Below, piece after piece: positions 49,548 to 62,500 of a stretch of 64,000 nucleotides of DNA; within the stretch, counting starts at the first letter, position 1, and every line of letters begins with the position of its first letter. Origin of the DNA: Rhabditophanes sp. KR3021 (lineage: Eukaryota; Nematoda; Chromadorea; Rhabditida; Alloionematidae); assembly GCA_963281155.1 (NCBI GenBank), contig CAUJLY010000006.1:5704001-5768000 (forward strand), written 5' to 3'. The translations under genes were made by a program, and so were the position numbers. The notes beneath the pieces were generated by a model. The model made no database searches, was not told the origin of the DNA, and saw only the letters and a list, made by a program, of their open reading frames with translations.

Positions 49548-50397
49548 AACAAAGATGATGCATTTTTTAAAAGTGCACAAACATAAACTCGTAGTTAAGA
49601 TACGAAAGCACTTTTGATCATTGTAAATTCTATACATAACAAGAAATATATATTTTTAATTCATCCGGTATCGATATAAATTTATAAGTTATATTTTAAA
49701 TTACTTCTTAAAAAATAAATATTTTTCTTTGTGACAATTGATATTTATTCAAGAGCCATTCACAACAACTTGTATTTTTTAAAGACAACTTAACAACAAT
49801 AAGCTAGATTTACCTTCAAATTAACATCTCTTTAAAACAATTAAACTTCAAACCCTTGCTAGAGCAAGTGATATTTTTAAACATTTTAGAATTTTGACAA
49901 GTAGTTAAAAGCTTGTCTGAGAACAAGCACCTGTTTAATATTTGCAATTTTCCATAAACCACCTTTTAATACAGACACAACATGCTTTTAATATTTTATT
50001 ATTTAATCAGTGGAATATAAACGTAAATGATATAATATAAAAATGTGCATTTGTTGTACACTTCCTTATTCGCTTTAAACTTTGACACAATCAACTTTGT
50101 GTACATACATATATCCATAAACAGATACAATATACATCTAGTCACATAAAATTTTGGTTTGCAAAAGGCGCTACTTCTAATGGACATACAAAAATAGTGT
50201 GGTAATGGAACTCTCAGGAAATACAAATAAACGTGGAAATATAATCAAAGCAAAAAGATACATATAGCAGATAGTCTTTTGTGCTTTGTTGGAGCAAATC
50301 GAAAATAATTGAATGAATTATGAAGGCGGTAGAGTGTTCAGATGAGTCAATATTACTTTGTAAAAATACATTGTACTCGTCTAAACAATATTTGACT
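49548..50397. other. convergent intergenic region, no gene seen
   Basis: 850 nt between the ends of two convergent genes, AT-rich, presumably 3' UTRs. AATAAA-type signals occur near 49713. Confidence 0.4.
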
Positions 50398-53283
50398 TCA
50401 ATGCAACTCGGAAAGCATGTTCTTTTCCAATTCTCTTACCAAATGCAAGAATTTACGAAAACGAGGAATACTTGATAGAGCAAACCCATCTTCGGTAAGT
50501 TGTAGTGTTTTGCATGGTTCATTGATGATATCACCGAAGTGTTGATCATACATTGATTTCAAAAGCTCTTCATTGACAATGTCAGAAGCAGATCTCGATT
50601 TATTGATTCCAGCAGACTTAGTATCAATTCCGTTCGAGAATTCTTTGCTTAAAGCACGGGCCAAATTTTGATTGTCATTGGCTGTACAATTGCTAAGAAT
50701 AGAGGAGAAATTTCTATTGTCATTAGAAGTACTGGAACATGAAGAAGTATCAGTCATTCTTTGATGCTTTGATGGTTCTCCTACTTCAAATAATAAATTC
50801 TTGGAGGCCAAAGCAGCACTTGCCTTAGTAATTTGCTTTTGTTGCCAGTCTTGAGTCATAGGGCTCGTTACATGATCGGATGTCAATGGAAAAGTATTAG
50901 TATAAGATTTTTGCTGACCAGGCAAAAAGTTATTTTGAAACATGCTCATCAATTGCTGATTGCTAGACTCCCTAATAAGATTACAATTATTCATTATATC
51001 TCCTCCATTATTGTTTGACATACTTCCTTGAGTGACTATTGGGTTATTTCCTTGGAATAGATTGTTTCTGCACGCCAAATCAAGAAGCATTGAAAAATTA
51101 GCATTTGAATTTGTCACAGAAGGAATTTGTAATTGTTGCAATTGGTTCAAAGGTGACTGTTGTTGAACATTCATTTGAGAATGATGATGTTGTTTCATAT
51201 TTTGCTGATAATGAGCTTGTAGGTTTTGTTGATTAAGCAATGTATTTTGTTGAGCTTGTTTTGTTAAATGTTGGCTTTGTTGAAGACTTTGTTGAAGCTG
51301 TTGTTGATATTGAGCAGACAATGGTACATTTCTGATTCCGCTAGCATTTGGCATATTGTAGGATTGATCTGGAGTTGATAATAAGACACTCAATGGAATT
51401 TCAGTAACCCCGTTATTTGTAGGAATTAAAACAGATTGAGTCTCAGGCAGATATTCCATACTTCCTGGAAATGTCATAGTATTCGAAGTTGTTAAACCTA
51501 AATTGTTAAGAGCTTGGGCGGATCCTATAAATTCAATTGTGGAATTTGTATCAATAGCAGCTTCGCTCGTTGACCCGCTTTTATTTTTTGGTGAGTATGA
51601 TTTTGATCGTTTTTGCGAATTGTTAGGATCAATTTTTTCAGGACCGTTATTAGCAACTTTCAATGTTTTCAAAACGCCATTTTGGTCGTTGCTTACTAGA
51701 CTAAGTTCCTCAGTTGAATAAGTTGTGTTGGAATTGGGTGACATTAAAACAAACTTTGTGGCATCATTATTATTTTCCGTGGCTTGTGCAACAGGTTGGT
51801 TTGGAGCAGTAGCATTCGAACCCGAAACATTTCCATTGTTTCCTGCATTTGGCATCACATGTTGATAGGTTATACGATTTTGATTGGGTCTTTCAGTTGG
51901 AATAGGCAAACAATCAGCATCTAAAAATTTATTTTATAAATACTTGCAAAATATGCTTACCACTGATATATTTTGGGAAAACTCTTAATCTGGTATTTCC
52001 ATTCTTAAATTGTACAGGTTTCAATACTAACCCACTTTCGGTTGCTCTAGAACGATATCGACGAATGATGGCGTTGGCCCGCATAGACATCACATTTGCG
52101 CACTAGAAAGGTGATAAATAAAAATATTTAAATTAGTTCAACATTTTCTAACTTGAAAAAGTTATTTGGTTGAAATATCTCAAACAACAATAACCACAAG
52201 GCTCTTAGTATAAAGCTAGCAATTTTAATAGAAAAACGTACAGCTTTGCAATTGCAGCTATTAAATGGACAGCGACTGGCATGTCCCTTGAGAACAACTT
52301 GACAGCCGTGCCCCTCACATTTTCTACAGAAAAGTGTTCTTGTGGGGGCATGGCCTGAACCCGTAGTTTTTGTTCCGCCTGGCACTGAGCCGCCTGCATT
52401 GTCTACTAATGCATGTTTTGGGGGTGTCGGTGATTTAGAAGAACTGTTGCCTTTGGCTGATCGTTTTAAGGAATTTGCCTTCTTAGGAGGAGTTTGGCGA
52501 GTTACAACAGGAATAGTAACCAGAATTGGTTGTGGAGAATTTAAGGGGAAACCATCTGGAGTGTATTTAATGCTTCTTGGGGAAGTATTTTGGGGAATAG
52601 TTGTTGCCATGTCATTTAGACCAACTAATTGTTGTGTTGCAGTTTCTGATCTTGAAGCAGATTGATTGGTGTTATTATAATGTCCAGGCATTATTGCACT
52701 GATATTTTGGTTCGGATCGGTTGTTGGAATTAGGTTGATTGGAGAAATCTCAGCTTCACATCGAATATTTCCTTTATCGTTAGGGGAAGGAGATTTCATA
52801 TTTTTTGTTTCAGTAACTGCAGAAACATCATTAGAAGACAATGGTGACAAACTATGGAATGGATTTGTGCTGTTAGAACAACTTATTATTGTTGTTACAG
52901 GGGACAAATTAGATACTTCCTGTATCTTATTGGCTACCTGGACAGAGCGTGCATCTTCCGCCACAGCGCAATCAACATCGGATGTTAATAGTGCAGCTTC
53001 AACTACAACTTGAGCTCCAGACGGCAGTTTGTTGGCGACAACAAGAAGTTGTTCTTGATTTTCACTACAATGTAATAACAATTTATTAATGGCCTTGTTT
53101 ACGCATTCTCATATTTAGTGTTATGATATAAATCATTTTATTTTGACTAAGATTATTTAATACATTTTTCTTTCAACGGTAGCATTATGCGTTTTAAATG
53201 CTTGTTAGCTCGCCATTGTTATTTTTCTCCCATGGTGTCATAATATTCGATAACCAATTTTTGAAGTATTAAACATACCTCAT
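50398..53283 (-). CDS. DM-domain (DMRT family) transcription factor
   Basis: Four coding exons (53279-53283, 52242-53064, 51961-52102, 50398-51920) give about 830 residues. A 5-nt first coding exon supplies ATG AG and joins in phase to SENQEQLL. The DM zinc module is at residues 248-277: C248-x2-C251-x2-H254-G, then LKGH, C267-PF-x2-C272-x-C274-x2-C277, split by an intron before the last Cys. It continues into [14 protein letters not shown] and a basic segment reading [20 protein letters not shown] in place of the usual Arg/Gln-rich tail helix. The rest is Ser/Asn/Gln-rich and probably disordered, with a Gln-rich patch near 51150-51320, ending in a helical LRELEKNML segment. DM proteins bind DNA in the minor groove and act in sex-specific and neuronal development. 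The paralogue was not identified. Confidence 0.88.
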
Positions 53284-53350
53284 TTCTGAGAAGCTAATTA
53301 CTCAATTATGGAGCGTAAAAAGAACAATTGCAATTTAAAGTGTTTTGATC

Positions 53351-53398
53351 AGGCTATATAAGCCGTCACCTTAAAAGGTGCGAGGAGTCACCTAAAAG
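53351..53398. promoter_or_regulatory. TATA-like element and CACCT palindromes upstream of the DM gene
   Basis: A GGCTATATAAGCC dyad at 53352-53364 is followed by the palindrome CACCTT-AA-AAGGTG at 53367-53380. A direct repeat of GTCACCT plus AAAAG starts at 53365 and 53387. The block is 70-115 nt upstream of the DM gene's ATG and is GC-richer than its surroundings. A proximal promoter is the likely reading. Confidence 0.4.
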
Positions 53399-56300
53399 TT
53401 TAAAAGTAAAACTAAAATGATTAATAAAAGTTAAAAAATGTTTAAAAGTCGAAACGGTAATGTACATTTATAAAAGTCATACAAAAGTCATAAATAACAT
53501 GTAAAATCAAAATCAGGTTTGTCAAACTACAAATATATAGATGCATAGACTTGAGAGTGTTTATATGGAAAAACATGGGAGCTCAGGTCGCATTTATTAT
53601 ATTTGTCAATTGTAGGTCTCAACTTTAAAAGGTGAGCAGCACATAGATAGTGCCACTAGCTTTGTGTATTGATACCCCACAATCATATATACAATCATAA
53701 CGTAGAATTTTTAAAATGCGACTGCTTAGGTTACTGATTATTTATTGGGATGTGCGGTTTGCATTGTGTAATCACCATCACAGTTATATGCTAAAAAGGT
53801 TCGCGGCTATTTTATCAACGATCAAACAAGAGTATTTTATATAAATAAAGCTGTGCTAAAACTTCTCATTCGTATTTTATAAAAATGACGTTTTAATTTT
53901 AAGCAACTCATTTATATAGTTGAAACTCCGATGGACCTGTATGTTATGTCAAAGGGCTAATTTATATGTTTTGTTAATATAATGTATTATAGACAAAAAA
54001 TGATGTTGCCTACTTGTAGTTAGTTTAAAGTAAGTTATGTCATGTTTGTGGTTGAATTCAACTTTTGAGTTGATTAGTCAATTAATCGCTGTAATTATTT
54101 TGCTTAACTAAAAAGACTTTTAGTTGACAAATATCATTAAAAGTTTATGTTTAATTAAGAGGTAATATATACTGGAGCAAGACCGCGTAGAATAATACCT
54201 ACAAAATAACAAGCTTTTTGTTAAATCAGGTCAGAATTGTTTTGAGACCTTTGATTTAAGAATGTTTGTAAGCATGCTCATTAAAAATGATTTAATCTCG
54301 GATGGCAGTTGTAAAATATGTAAAAGTGTTTATCAGTTAAAAGCGCGATAGCGAGATAATAAATGTAGATGGTGTTGGTTGAATTAATATAACAGACAAT
54401 GACATATAAATGAAGCAATCTCCAATCAAAGGGTAATTTTAAAAGCATCCCCTAAAATGAGAACACACCTTTTTGAAGTGTTAGTTTATACTTTGAATAT
54501 ACTACTAAAATTACAGTGTCTTTAATGCTCACGTAAATTTTGATAATTTAAACTTTATGAACATCTTATCAATATGCATCGTCTTTTCGGAAATTGACAT
54601 CAGCACAAAATGTAATAAAAATGTTATTATGAATAGTTAACTGCCGCGCAGCACCTATATTTTCCAGCCTTGATCTCAACTCTTTACATCCAACATTTTC
54701 AACTATTCTTGTCAGAATTTATATAATACGTCATCTAATATACCTACTTTTAATGACTGATATCAGAAAGCACTCTATGTAAATTGCCATACGGTTGTCT
54801 TTTTAACATGCTACACAATTCTCAATCTGCACAACTACAAAATACTTAACTTTTGGTAATGCAGACAAAATCGCTTTGTCTTTCTCTCGATTTAGATTAA
54901 ATTATCAACACAACCATTAATGATCCTATTTATCTTTTAATGTGCAAAAGTTAGAGAATAAAATAAATAGTTACCAGATAAAAGACAGATAATGAATAGA
55001 TACATGCATCCTAAAATATACGCAAATTAAAACAGGAACTTTAGACGCTTACTAATCATCAACTTATTTAATATGGTACCCACATTGTACCGAGTAATAA
55101 AAAGTTGACTGAAGAAAACCTTTTAAATCTGTCTCTTCTAATTACGCTCATTCAAAAATTTATAACGACATGAATATGAATGTTGTTTTAGGAAGGTATA
55201 TATACATATAAATTATTATACATATCGCAAAAGTTGTCTCAAACATTTGCAAGTTACGACTTGCAATGAAGACAAAATGTCTAATCACAAATTTAGTAAA
55301 AACCCAAAAAACTTATAAAATGTAAGGACGATTTTTAAGGGAATCGCTGGTTAATTAAAAGCACAAAAGTCATTAACTAATCTTTTTTCGACATAAGATA
55401 AACTTTTATGGGTTATAATCAAAAATGTAATAACATTAATGAACTGTATCACAATTATTTTTAGAAAACTTTTATTATATTATCTAATTATCAGGTGGAT
55501 GCCAAGATAATTCTCGTAGGTGGAATGTAGATTGTATTGTAACAAAATACACGATAATATGTGATAAGGACGGTAAATGATATAACATAATTAATAATAT
55601 TGTTTATATGATCATAATTGACATACAAAATACTTTCAATGATATAATCTCTTCCAATATCAAGTGAACATGGGTATACGTGTTAATCATTAGTACTTTT
55701 ATTAATTCTAACTGATCGAATCGTATGACAATACTTTTGCAAATACTAAAAGGTACATTTCCATTGTATTTATTGCTGTTAAAACTTATAACCAAACCAA
55801 ATTTATATGTATTTGAGCAAATTTTAAATAACCAAATTTGAATAAAATCAAGTAGATTCATATTTTATTAAAACAAAATTTAACATCCAAATCAATCATT
55901 TTTTAATTTATAGCAAAATCCAACAGCTTATAATAATTCATTCATTGATACAATGTGAACGTATGCATGGATTTATGCACTTTTACACTTACAAAAACTT
56001 TCTTCATCTACCCTTCTTTTTGCAGGAAAAGATAGTCACAAGATAGAACATATATAAAAGATATAATTAATTTAGTATCGTAATACCATAAACTCCTTCA
56101 ACTAACAGAAGATACAAAAGTTGGTAGTTTATAGATTTTGTACATATTGACGTATACGTCATTTAATGATTGTATAAATTTAGTGAAACAGATTCTTGAT
56201 TTTCTATAGTCACTTATGATAGCAAATCAAAACATACTTAACTTTCTTCATATTTGTGTCGGTGTATGGTTAAAAGTAGATTGGCTTTGAGAATGAAAAG

Positions 56301-57344
56301 GTTGATCTGTATATTAGTCACTAGCAAAATGAAATAATAAGTTCCCAAATTACTAATTAAGTGTCAAATAATTACAGCAATAAATTTGCCACTATATATA
56401 CTCATTTGTACCATTTTTTGGATAATGTGACAAGTTTGCTTAAATCACAATCAAAGAACTTATATATGGTTATATCTGATTATATCTGAACTTAGGAGGT
56501 AATAAATCAAATGGTGTCTTGCCCGATTTCGTTTAAAGGTTTCTCGTTTAAATTGCATGAAATAATATAAGAAGACCAACCTGCTTTTGCGTTTCATAAA
56601 TGTAAGCAATTATCCAAATACTGATGTATCTGGAGACATGCACCAACAATTGGGGTTACAAAAAAGAACATTTTAAGATTTTCTATTACGTCACTTAAAA
56701 TATTGTGTATGCATGGCGATCTATGAAAAAAATTATACTTTATAACTCATCAGCAAGTAATCATTTTAAAAAGAAGATGGTCTCTGCAAATTTCAAAAGT
56801 TGTTAGTTGAAAATAATCAATCGTCATCATTTTTAAAGGTAACTGAATGGAAATGAATGATTTTGAAATAGAAACTAAGATAATCTAGATATAAATGATT
56901 TTATTTTATATAAACCTCATAATCAGTTCCGAATGATTGCTTCATAGTCAAGTAGTCTGGTGCGCAAAGAACGTTTTTACTATCATAAACATCCATAAAT
57001 ACTCCATAAAAAGGTCAACTTTGTAAGGCGATTCAGGAAGATTATCAAAATGGACAATGGATGCATTGAGGATCAAGTCTGTTAAGCTCCAAAATTTAGG
57101 TCACTTAAATTTTTTGATATATTTTTTGTATATAATTGAGGAAATTTTTATCCCTGGTATACTTTTTCAAATTTTCATATTTAAAGTAAATTATTTATTA
57201 TTAAGTTATTTGGTCAAGTTACATTTTGTTACAATTTCAGTTAATAGACCTTTGGACTTTAGAACCAATTTGATCACAACATCATTTTTATATATACTAT
57301 ATTTTCTAAATTGCTAGTTTTATATTCTTCTATCAATTATCGAA
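53399..57344. other. 4-kb intergenic region, no gene seen
   Basis: AT-rich sequence upstream of the DM gene. No supported coding sequence. Open stretches at 55604-55861 and 57057-57317 look random. A second TTTAAAAGGTG motif occurs at 53624-53634. Confidence 0.4.
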
Positions 57345-58222
57345 ATGAAATTTGACAAGATTTCGTTTAGTTTGATGCTCACGATCATTGCAGCTCTTTT
57401 AACATTTTTTTCCGAAGCGGTAAATTGCAATATTATATAAACTTATTTATCATTAACTTTTTTAAAAGTTTAGAGACCTTCAATAATGACAGGAGATGTA
57501 TCCAAAGACGAAACGAAAGTTGAAGAACAAAGAGACGGTCTTTTTTTACAACAACAGTTAGGCAATGTAAGAAAACGAGTTTTTAATTCAATTACGTGAA
57601 TAATTAATATTTTTAGTACATGCCAGGTATGATGGGGGCCACCATGCAAAATCCTGCATGTATGTTTTTAGTTATATAAATTTTAATCTATTTAATTTGT
57701 TCCTATATAGTGGTTAATTTTGACTTCCAATGTAAGTGTGTAGCCAAAGTTAATACAGCAGTCAATACACCAGCACCGCTAGATTCTAATGCACAAGCTC
57801 AGCAGCAAATTCAACAATTACAGGAACAACTGAAAAGAACCCAGGAAACTATTAGAAAGACACAACAAGGTGCTACACCATTTGAAACTTTCGCAAACAC
57901 TTTATCACTAGCAGAAGGATTAGATTGTTCTTGTAGTGGTGTCCAAAACGGAAATAGCATGATGAGTAGCGGTATGAGTGGTGGAATGAACGCTGGGATT
58001 AACGGTGGAATGACTGGTACCATGGGAAATAATAATAATTTTAACGGAAGTCCATCCCAATTCACTAGCAATGGTAGTCAAATGAATCAGATGAATTCAA
58101 TTTCTGGAATTATGCCACAAGGAAATGTAGGAAGAATGAATCAAATAAGCCCTTTTGGACCAAGATTCGCTCCAACACAAGACTATAGTATTCATGGAGC
58201 CAACACTTTTTATCCACAATAA
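57345..58222 (+). CDS. low-complexity secreted protein with coiled coil
   Basis: Four exons (57345-57419, 57474-57566, 57617-57659, 57711-58222) join in phase to give 240 residues. The first exon encodes almost exactly a signal peptide (ASLMLTIIAALLTFF type) ending SEA. Mature sequence: an acidic stretch, a Met/Gly patch, FQCKCVAKV, then a Gln-rich amphipathic helix (QQQIQQLQEQLKRTQETI) likely to form a coiled coil. A DCSCSG pair follows, then a Gly/Met/Asn/Ser-rich tail. The two CxC pairs flank the coiled coil. No family is recognised. A structural or extracellular-matrix type secretion is possible but not shown. Confidence 0.75.
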
Positions 58223-60855
58223 ACTATACTTCGTTTGATGAAACAACTTATATCATTAACATAATCGTCAAATTCCACAGAAATATCTCTAATTCATATT
58301 TATTGCAAACTAAGCTGCTCAGTTAGAGATGTCAAAGTTGTCTGTAAAAATGCTTTATTATTTAATTGTTAACTTAAACGACAATCATAACTTTTTCACA
58401 AATAAAGTTCCATCATAATACAAATTATCGTATGACTTTTAACATGATTATAGTTATTAAAATAATGACTATATAATTTAAGAAATCATGTGCTATTATC
58501 ACATCAAGTAGAAATGACTTTTGGTACTGTTAAAAGTTAAAAGAATAGCCATCGTTTAATGTTACTTAACTGCTCATACACCTTTAACAAATGTAATCTT
58601 TTGAACCAAATTAAATATCCCAAAAAGACGCTTTGACATAAACAATTTTTCCAATATTCATACCATTTATCAAATTACTGTCAAAGAATTTGTGTATGGT
58701 TTAATTTATCTTGAATAACCCGTAACGTTATTTAGTCGTTATGATAATAGTTCAAAAGTCATTTTCTTAATACGCTAAATAAAAGGGATCATATAAAACG
58801 AAAAATAGATTGTCAATCAAAAAGATAGGACGCATAAGATGATGTTTGTTTATAGATACCACAAAGACTGATTACTATTAAAAGATTTGGCCACATTTTA
58901 ATGTTTGGTCAATTAATAGATATAAATGAGTGTGTTGACATTTTGATAAATTTTGTCAAAATATAATGAAGAATGTTATCGTTTTAGGAAGTATAACTGT
59001 TACAAACAAGTTGAAGTATTAAAAAATGTTTTTGACACACACTGTAAAAGTTGTTTTTAAAATTGAAATGTATTGTACCGTTTTTGAATAAACAAAAATC
59101 ATTGGATAAATCAAATTTTTTGTGTGGTTGTTCCATTGACCATCATAATATTGACAATGATTAATCAGGATAACTTGCTTTCTATTATTAAATTGTTTTT
59201 AAAAAATTATAAATCTTATTAAAATTAAATGACGAATAGGAAATACAATTATCATTTCCGGTTACTTTCCGTCAATGATAAATGTGTACGTTAAAAATCG
59301 TCAATTAATAATCAAAAATTACTGATTTCGTCATACTGTTTGTGTATGGAGTTTAGTCATTTGCTCAAATGACAAGTTATTTACAATCAAGGAAGGTATC
59401 TGAAAGCGCCATTGTAAGAATTGATGCCACAAAGATAAGAACTGATAGGTCGTGACTTGACATGATCATGCACGAGTAAAATTTTATCTTAAGCATGAGA
59501 AAATATTTGTACAACTTTTATGTCAAACGAATATGCTATCAAGAATCTTCTTAATAGACACATATTAAATTTTTGGTTTTATCTACACCTAGACATTTTT
59601 GTGTCCACAAAATTGATGAGACTTAATTATTATCATGTCATCAAAACTTATATACATTACACGTGCAGCTAATTTATGTCCTAAGCTACTTTTTAACCCA
59701 AAACTGTTATTTTACAACTAATCTAACTAATTTAATCACTTATTACATCTAAAAAGTACTTTTTTTGCGTAATTACTTTAATACTTTTAGATGTATAAAA
59801 TGCTAAACTCTTTTAAATGACACATTGAATTTTAATTATCAGATAAACCGTGCTTTGTATCTTTTTTATCAAAATCAAATTCATTATAAAAATAACCAAA
59901 CATTTTGCTCAATGCCATTCATAGATTGTTGAACCCTTAATATCTACTTTGGTCATCAATCAAAGAAATTCGTAAAAATCGCATAGTATTTAACAAAAAT
60001 AGACATTTGTTGCATTCATGACACAAAATCTTTAATTTAGTTAGTCCTTTGTTTGTCAAAACGTATAAAACTCATTTTTTAAAGAATTTAGGAAATCAAA
60101 TTTGACGGAGAGTAGGTAGGAAATCCAGTTAATCATAGTTATTATTGCTACGGTCAAATTGTCGGAGCATTCATTTTACCTATATTTGGGAAACGTGACA
60201 TTACATTTTTTTTATATACTATATAAGAGTTAGATTCTTTCAGTAATGTCACTCAGAGCTATTTAAAAGAGCTATAGATTCACATATAAGTATAAAGGTA
60301 ACAATCATCATTGTTAACCTAGCTGATTACAATTCGTTTTTTAGTAGTAGTATCATTATACTTATGTATAACAAAAAATGATAAGATTTTGGTCATAAAA
60401 GTAAGGTAACTGTATAAATGAAACAATTGTTCATTAAAATTTTTACTTGAATTGATATGCACGCAAAAACTTTTAGTCCTATAATACTAGTTAATCATCA
60501 AATATGATGTAAAGTCTAGTGGAGGCGAGGATTTTTTCTCTGCATATTGCGCTGATTTTCCTTCTTTACATATATTCTCTACAGATGAATACAGTATTGT
60601 AAAATATGTATTCCTGCAAAATACTCCACTTTTATCCAAAAGTGTAATAGTTTATTTCAATTTTCTTAATATTTAATTTCATAAAAGTATGAATATATAA
60701 TTATTTGGAAAAATGAGAATTCAACCTCTCAAATTTGATTGAGTATTATTTTGAATATTTTTATGAATAAAAGTATTTGCCTGAGAAAATAATTACAAAC
60801 GAAAAAAGATTAAATAGTGCTTGCTTTTAACACAAATTTTGTAATTTAAATAATT
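58223..60855. other. 2.6-kb intergenic region, no gene seen
   Basis: AT-rich, no supported coding sequence. Paired GATA-type sites (AGATAAG and ACTGATA) occur at 59434-59447. A CACGTG-like box is near 59660. Confidence 0.4.
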
Positions 60856-60860
60856 ATTAC

Positions 60861-60867
60861 TTTCCAG
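60861..60867 (+). promoter_or_regulatory. probable trans-splice acceptor of the PNP gene
   Basis: TTTCCAG lies 38 nt upstream of the phosphorylase ATG with no upstream coding exon. Consistent with spliced-leader addition. Confidence 0.4.
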
Positions 60868-60905
60868 AAAATATATTCACTTTTTGCTTAAGAAATAATC
60901 TAATC

Positions 60906-61853
60906 ATGGCTACTGATGGACAACACGACGGATCTTTCAAATTAGCCGAAAGAAAAATTGAGTATGTTAATTATTTTATATTTCTTTTTAATTTAACTTA
61001 TTTTAGTCCAAGAAATTACGACGATATTGTTGCTGTAACAAATCACATCAAACATATTGCTAATCTTACAAAAATTCCAACAATTGGAATCATCTGTGGA
61101 TCCGGGTTAGGAGGAATTGGAGATATTATCGAAGATCCAATTATTGTTCCATACTCCAAGATTCCAGGGTTTCCAGTTCCAACCATTCCAGGACATAAAG
61201 GAAACTTTATCTTTGGGACAATTGGTGGAAAGTACGTAGCTTGTCTTCAAGGACGTTTCCACCCATACGAGCACGACATGAATCTTGCACTCTGTACAAT
61301 TCCCGTTAGAATCATGCGTTTGATGGGATGTGAAATGATGATCGTTTCAAATGCTGCCGGTGGAGTTTCTGACAGATTTACATTTGGTGACTTAATGCTG
61401 ATTAAAGATCATATATTCCTTCCCGGGCTTGCAGGATTTTCTCCATTAATTGGATTACACGATAAACGTTTTGGCCCAACTTTTACATCCGTTCACGATG
61501 CTTATGATGGAAAATTACGTAAATTAGCTTTATCTGTCGCTGAGAAAATGGAAATGAAACTATCTGAAGGTGTATATGTAATGTCTAGCGGGCCCCAATA
61601 TGAAACACCAGCTGAAGTTCGATTGTATAAAGCAGTCGGAGCTGATGCTCTAGGAATGTCAACTTGCCACGAAGTCACTGTTGCTAGGCAAATAGGAATG
61701 AAATGCCTTGGATTTTCCTTAATCACAAACATTGCTAATCTTGATGCTGATAGTTCTGTTGAAGTGTCTCATGAAGAAGTCCTTGAAATTTCCGCAAAAG
61801 CCTCAACAAGGGCCTGTAAGTTTGTTGCTGATATAATTACTCGATTAGAATAG
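60906..61853 (+). CDS. pnp-1: purine nucleoside phosphorylase
   Basis: Two exons (60906-60961, 61007-61853) give 300 residues. It belongs to the trimeric PNP family that cleaves inosine and guanosine with phosphate to base and ribose-1-phosphate in cytosolic purine salvage. Visible active-site elements: CGSGLGG with Ser52, PGHKGNF with His82, and GRFHPYE with Arg102/His104. NAAGG follows with Asn134, then SGPQYETPAE with Glu218, GMSTCHE with Met236, LITN with Asn260, and SHEEVLE with His274. The catalytic set of mammalian PNP therefore appears complete. The intron (60962-61006) is 45 nt, a multiple of three, and has no in-frame stop, so a naive reading frame runs through it. The splice is preferred because it restores the family alignment (KID then PRNYDDI). 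Confidence 0.97.
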   Translation: MATDGQHDGSFKLAERKIEYVNYFIFLFNLTYFSPRNYDDIVAVTNHIKHIANLTKIPTIGIICGSGLGGIGDIIEDPIIVPYSKIPGFPVPTIPGHKGNFIFGTIGGKYVACLQGRFHPYEHDMNLALCTIPVRIMRLMGCEMMIVSNAAGGVSDRFTFGDLMLIKDHIFLPGLAGFSPLIGLHDKRFGPTFTSVHDAYDGKLRKLALSVAEKMEMKLSEGVYVMSSGPQYETPAEVRLYKAVGADALGMSTCHEVTVARQIGMKCLGFSLITNIANLDADSSVEVSHEEVLEISAKASTRACKFVADIITRLE

Positions 61854-62500
61854 AGCAAAATACTTTGAATAATTGTAACATACATAAATATACTATTACC
61901 ATGCATTTTGCTTATATGTAAAATCAAATTATGTTTATACTAAAAGTAAATTTTCAATTTTGGAAGAAGCCTAAATTTTTGCAGAAATTATTTTATCTTT
62001 TAAAATATTAGAACGGTAAAAAAGTAACTAATTAATAAATAATGTGTTATTTGTTTAAGTAATACATTTCAATTTTGCTTTAGATAATTATTTATGAAGA
62101 AATTCGATATTCCGAATGAGCATTATTAATTAAAAATCGCTTTTATTTTTACATTTGGTTTCCGATTGTTACTAAATGACTCAATTAAATTTAAATTATT
62201 TATTAATGCTTGATAATACAATAATTCGAATTAATTTCTTTCATATTTAGAATACTGCTATAGTTTGCATATTATTATTTCCACCTATATAATCCTTAAA
62301 TTCCGTAAATTAGTAAAACCGCCATGTATAAAATACTTTCATTTATTATATGCTGGATACATAATATTCTTATAAATGTTTTTACTGTTCAAAGAATATT
62401 TTCAAAAAGTACAAAAGACTATGTAATTAAGGATGTATGCAAACATTTAAAATATGAAACTGAGTTAAACATTTAAAGAAGACATACAAAATATTGCAAA
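61854..62500. other. convergent intergenic region, no gene seen
   Basis: About 650 nt of AT-rich sequence between the convergent phosphorylase and receptor genes. Probably 3' UTRs. Confidence 0.4.

Noticed and set aside
52205..52399. Minus-strand alternate frame over the DM zinc module
   Set aside because: The frame with the full zinc ligands is clearly the coding one.
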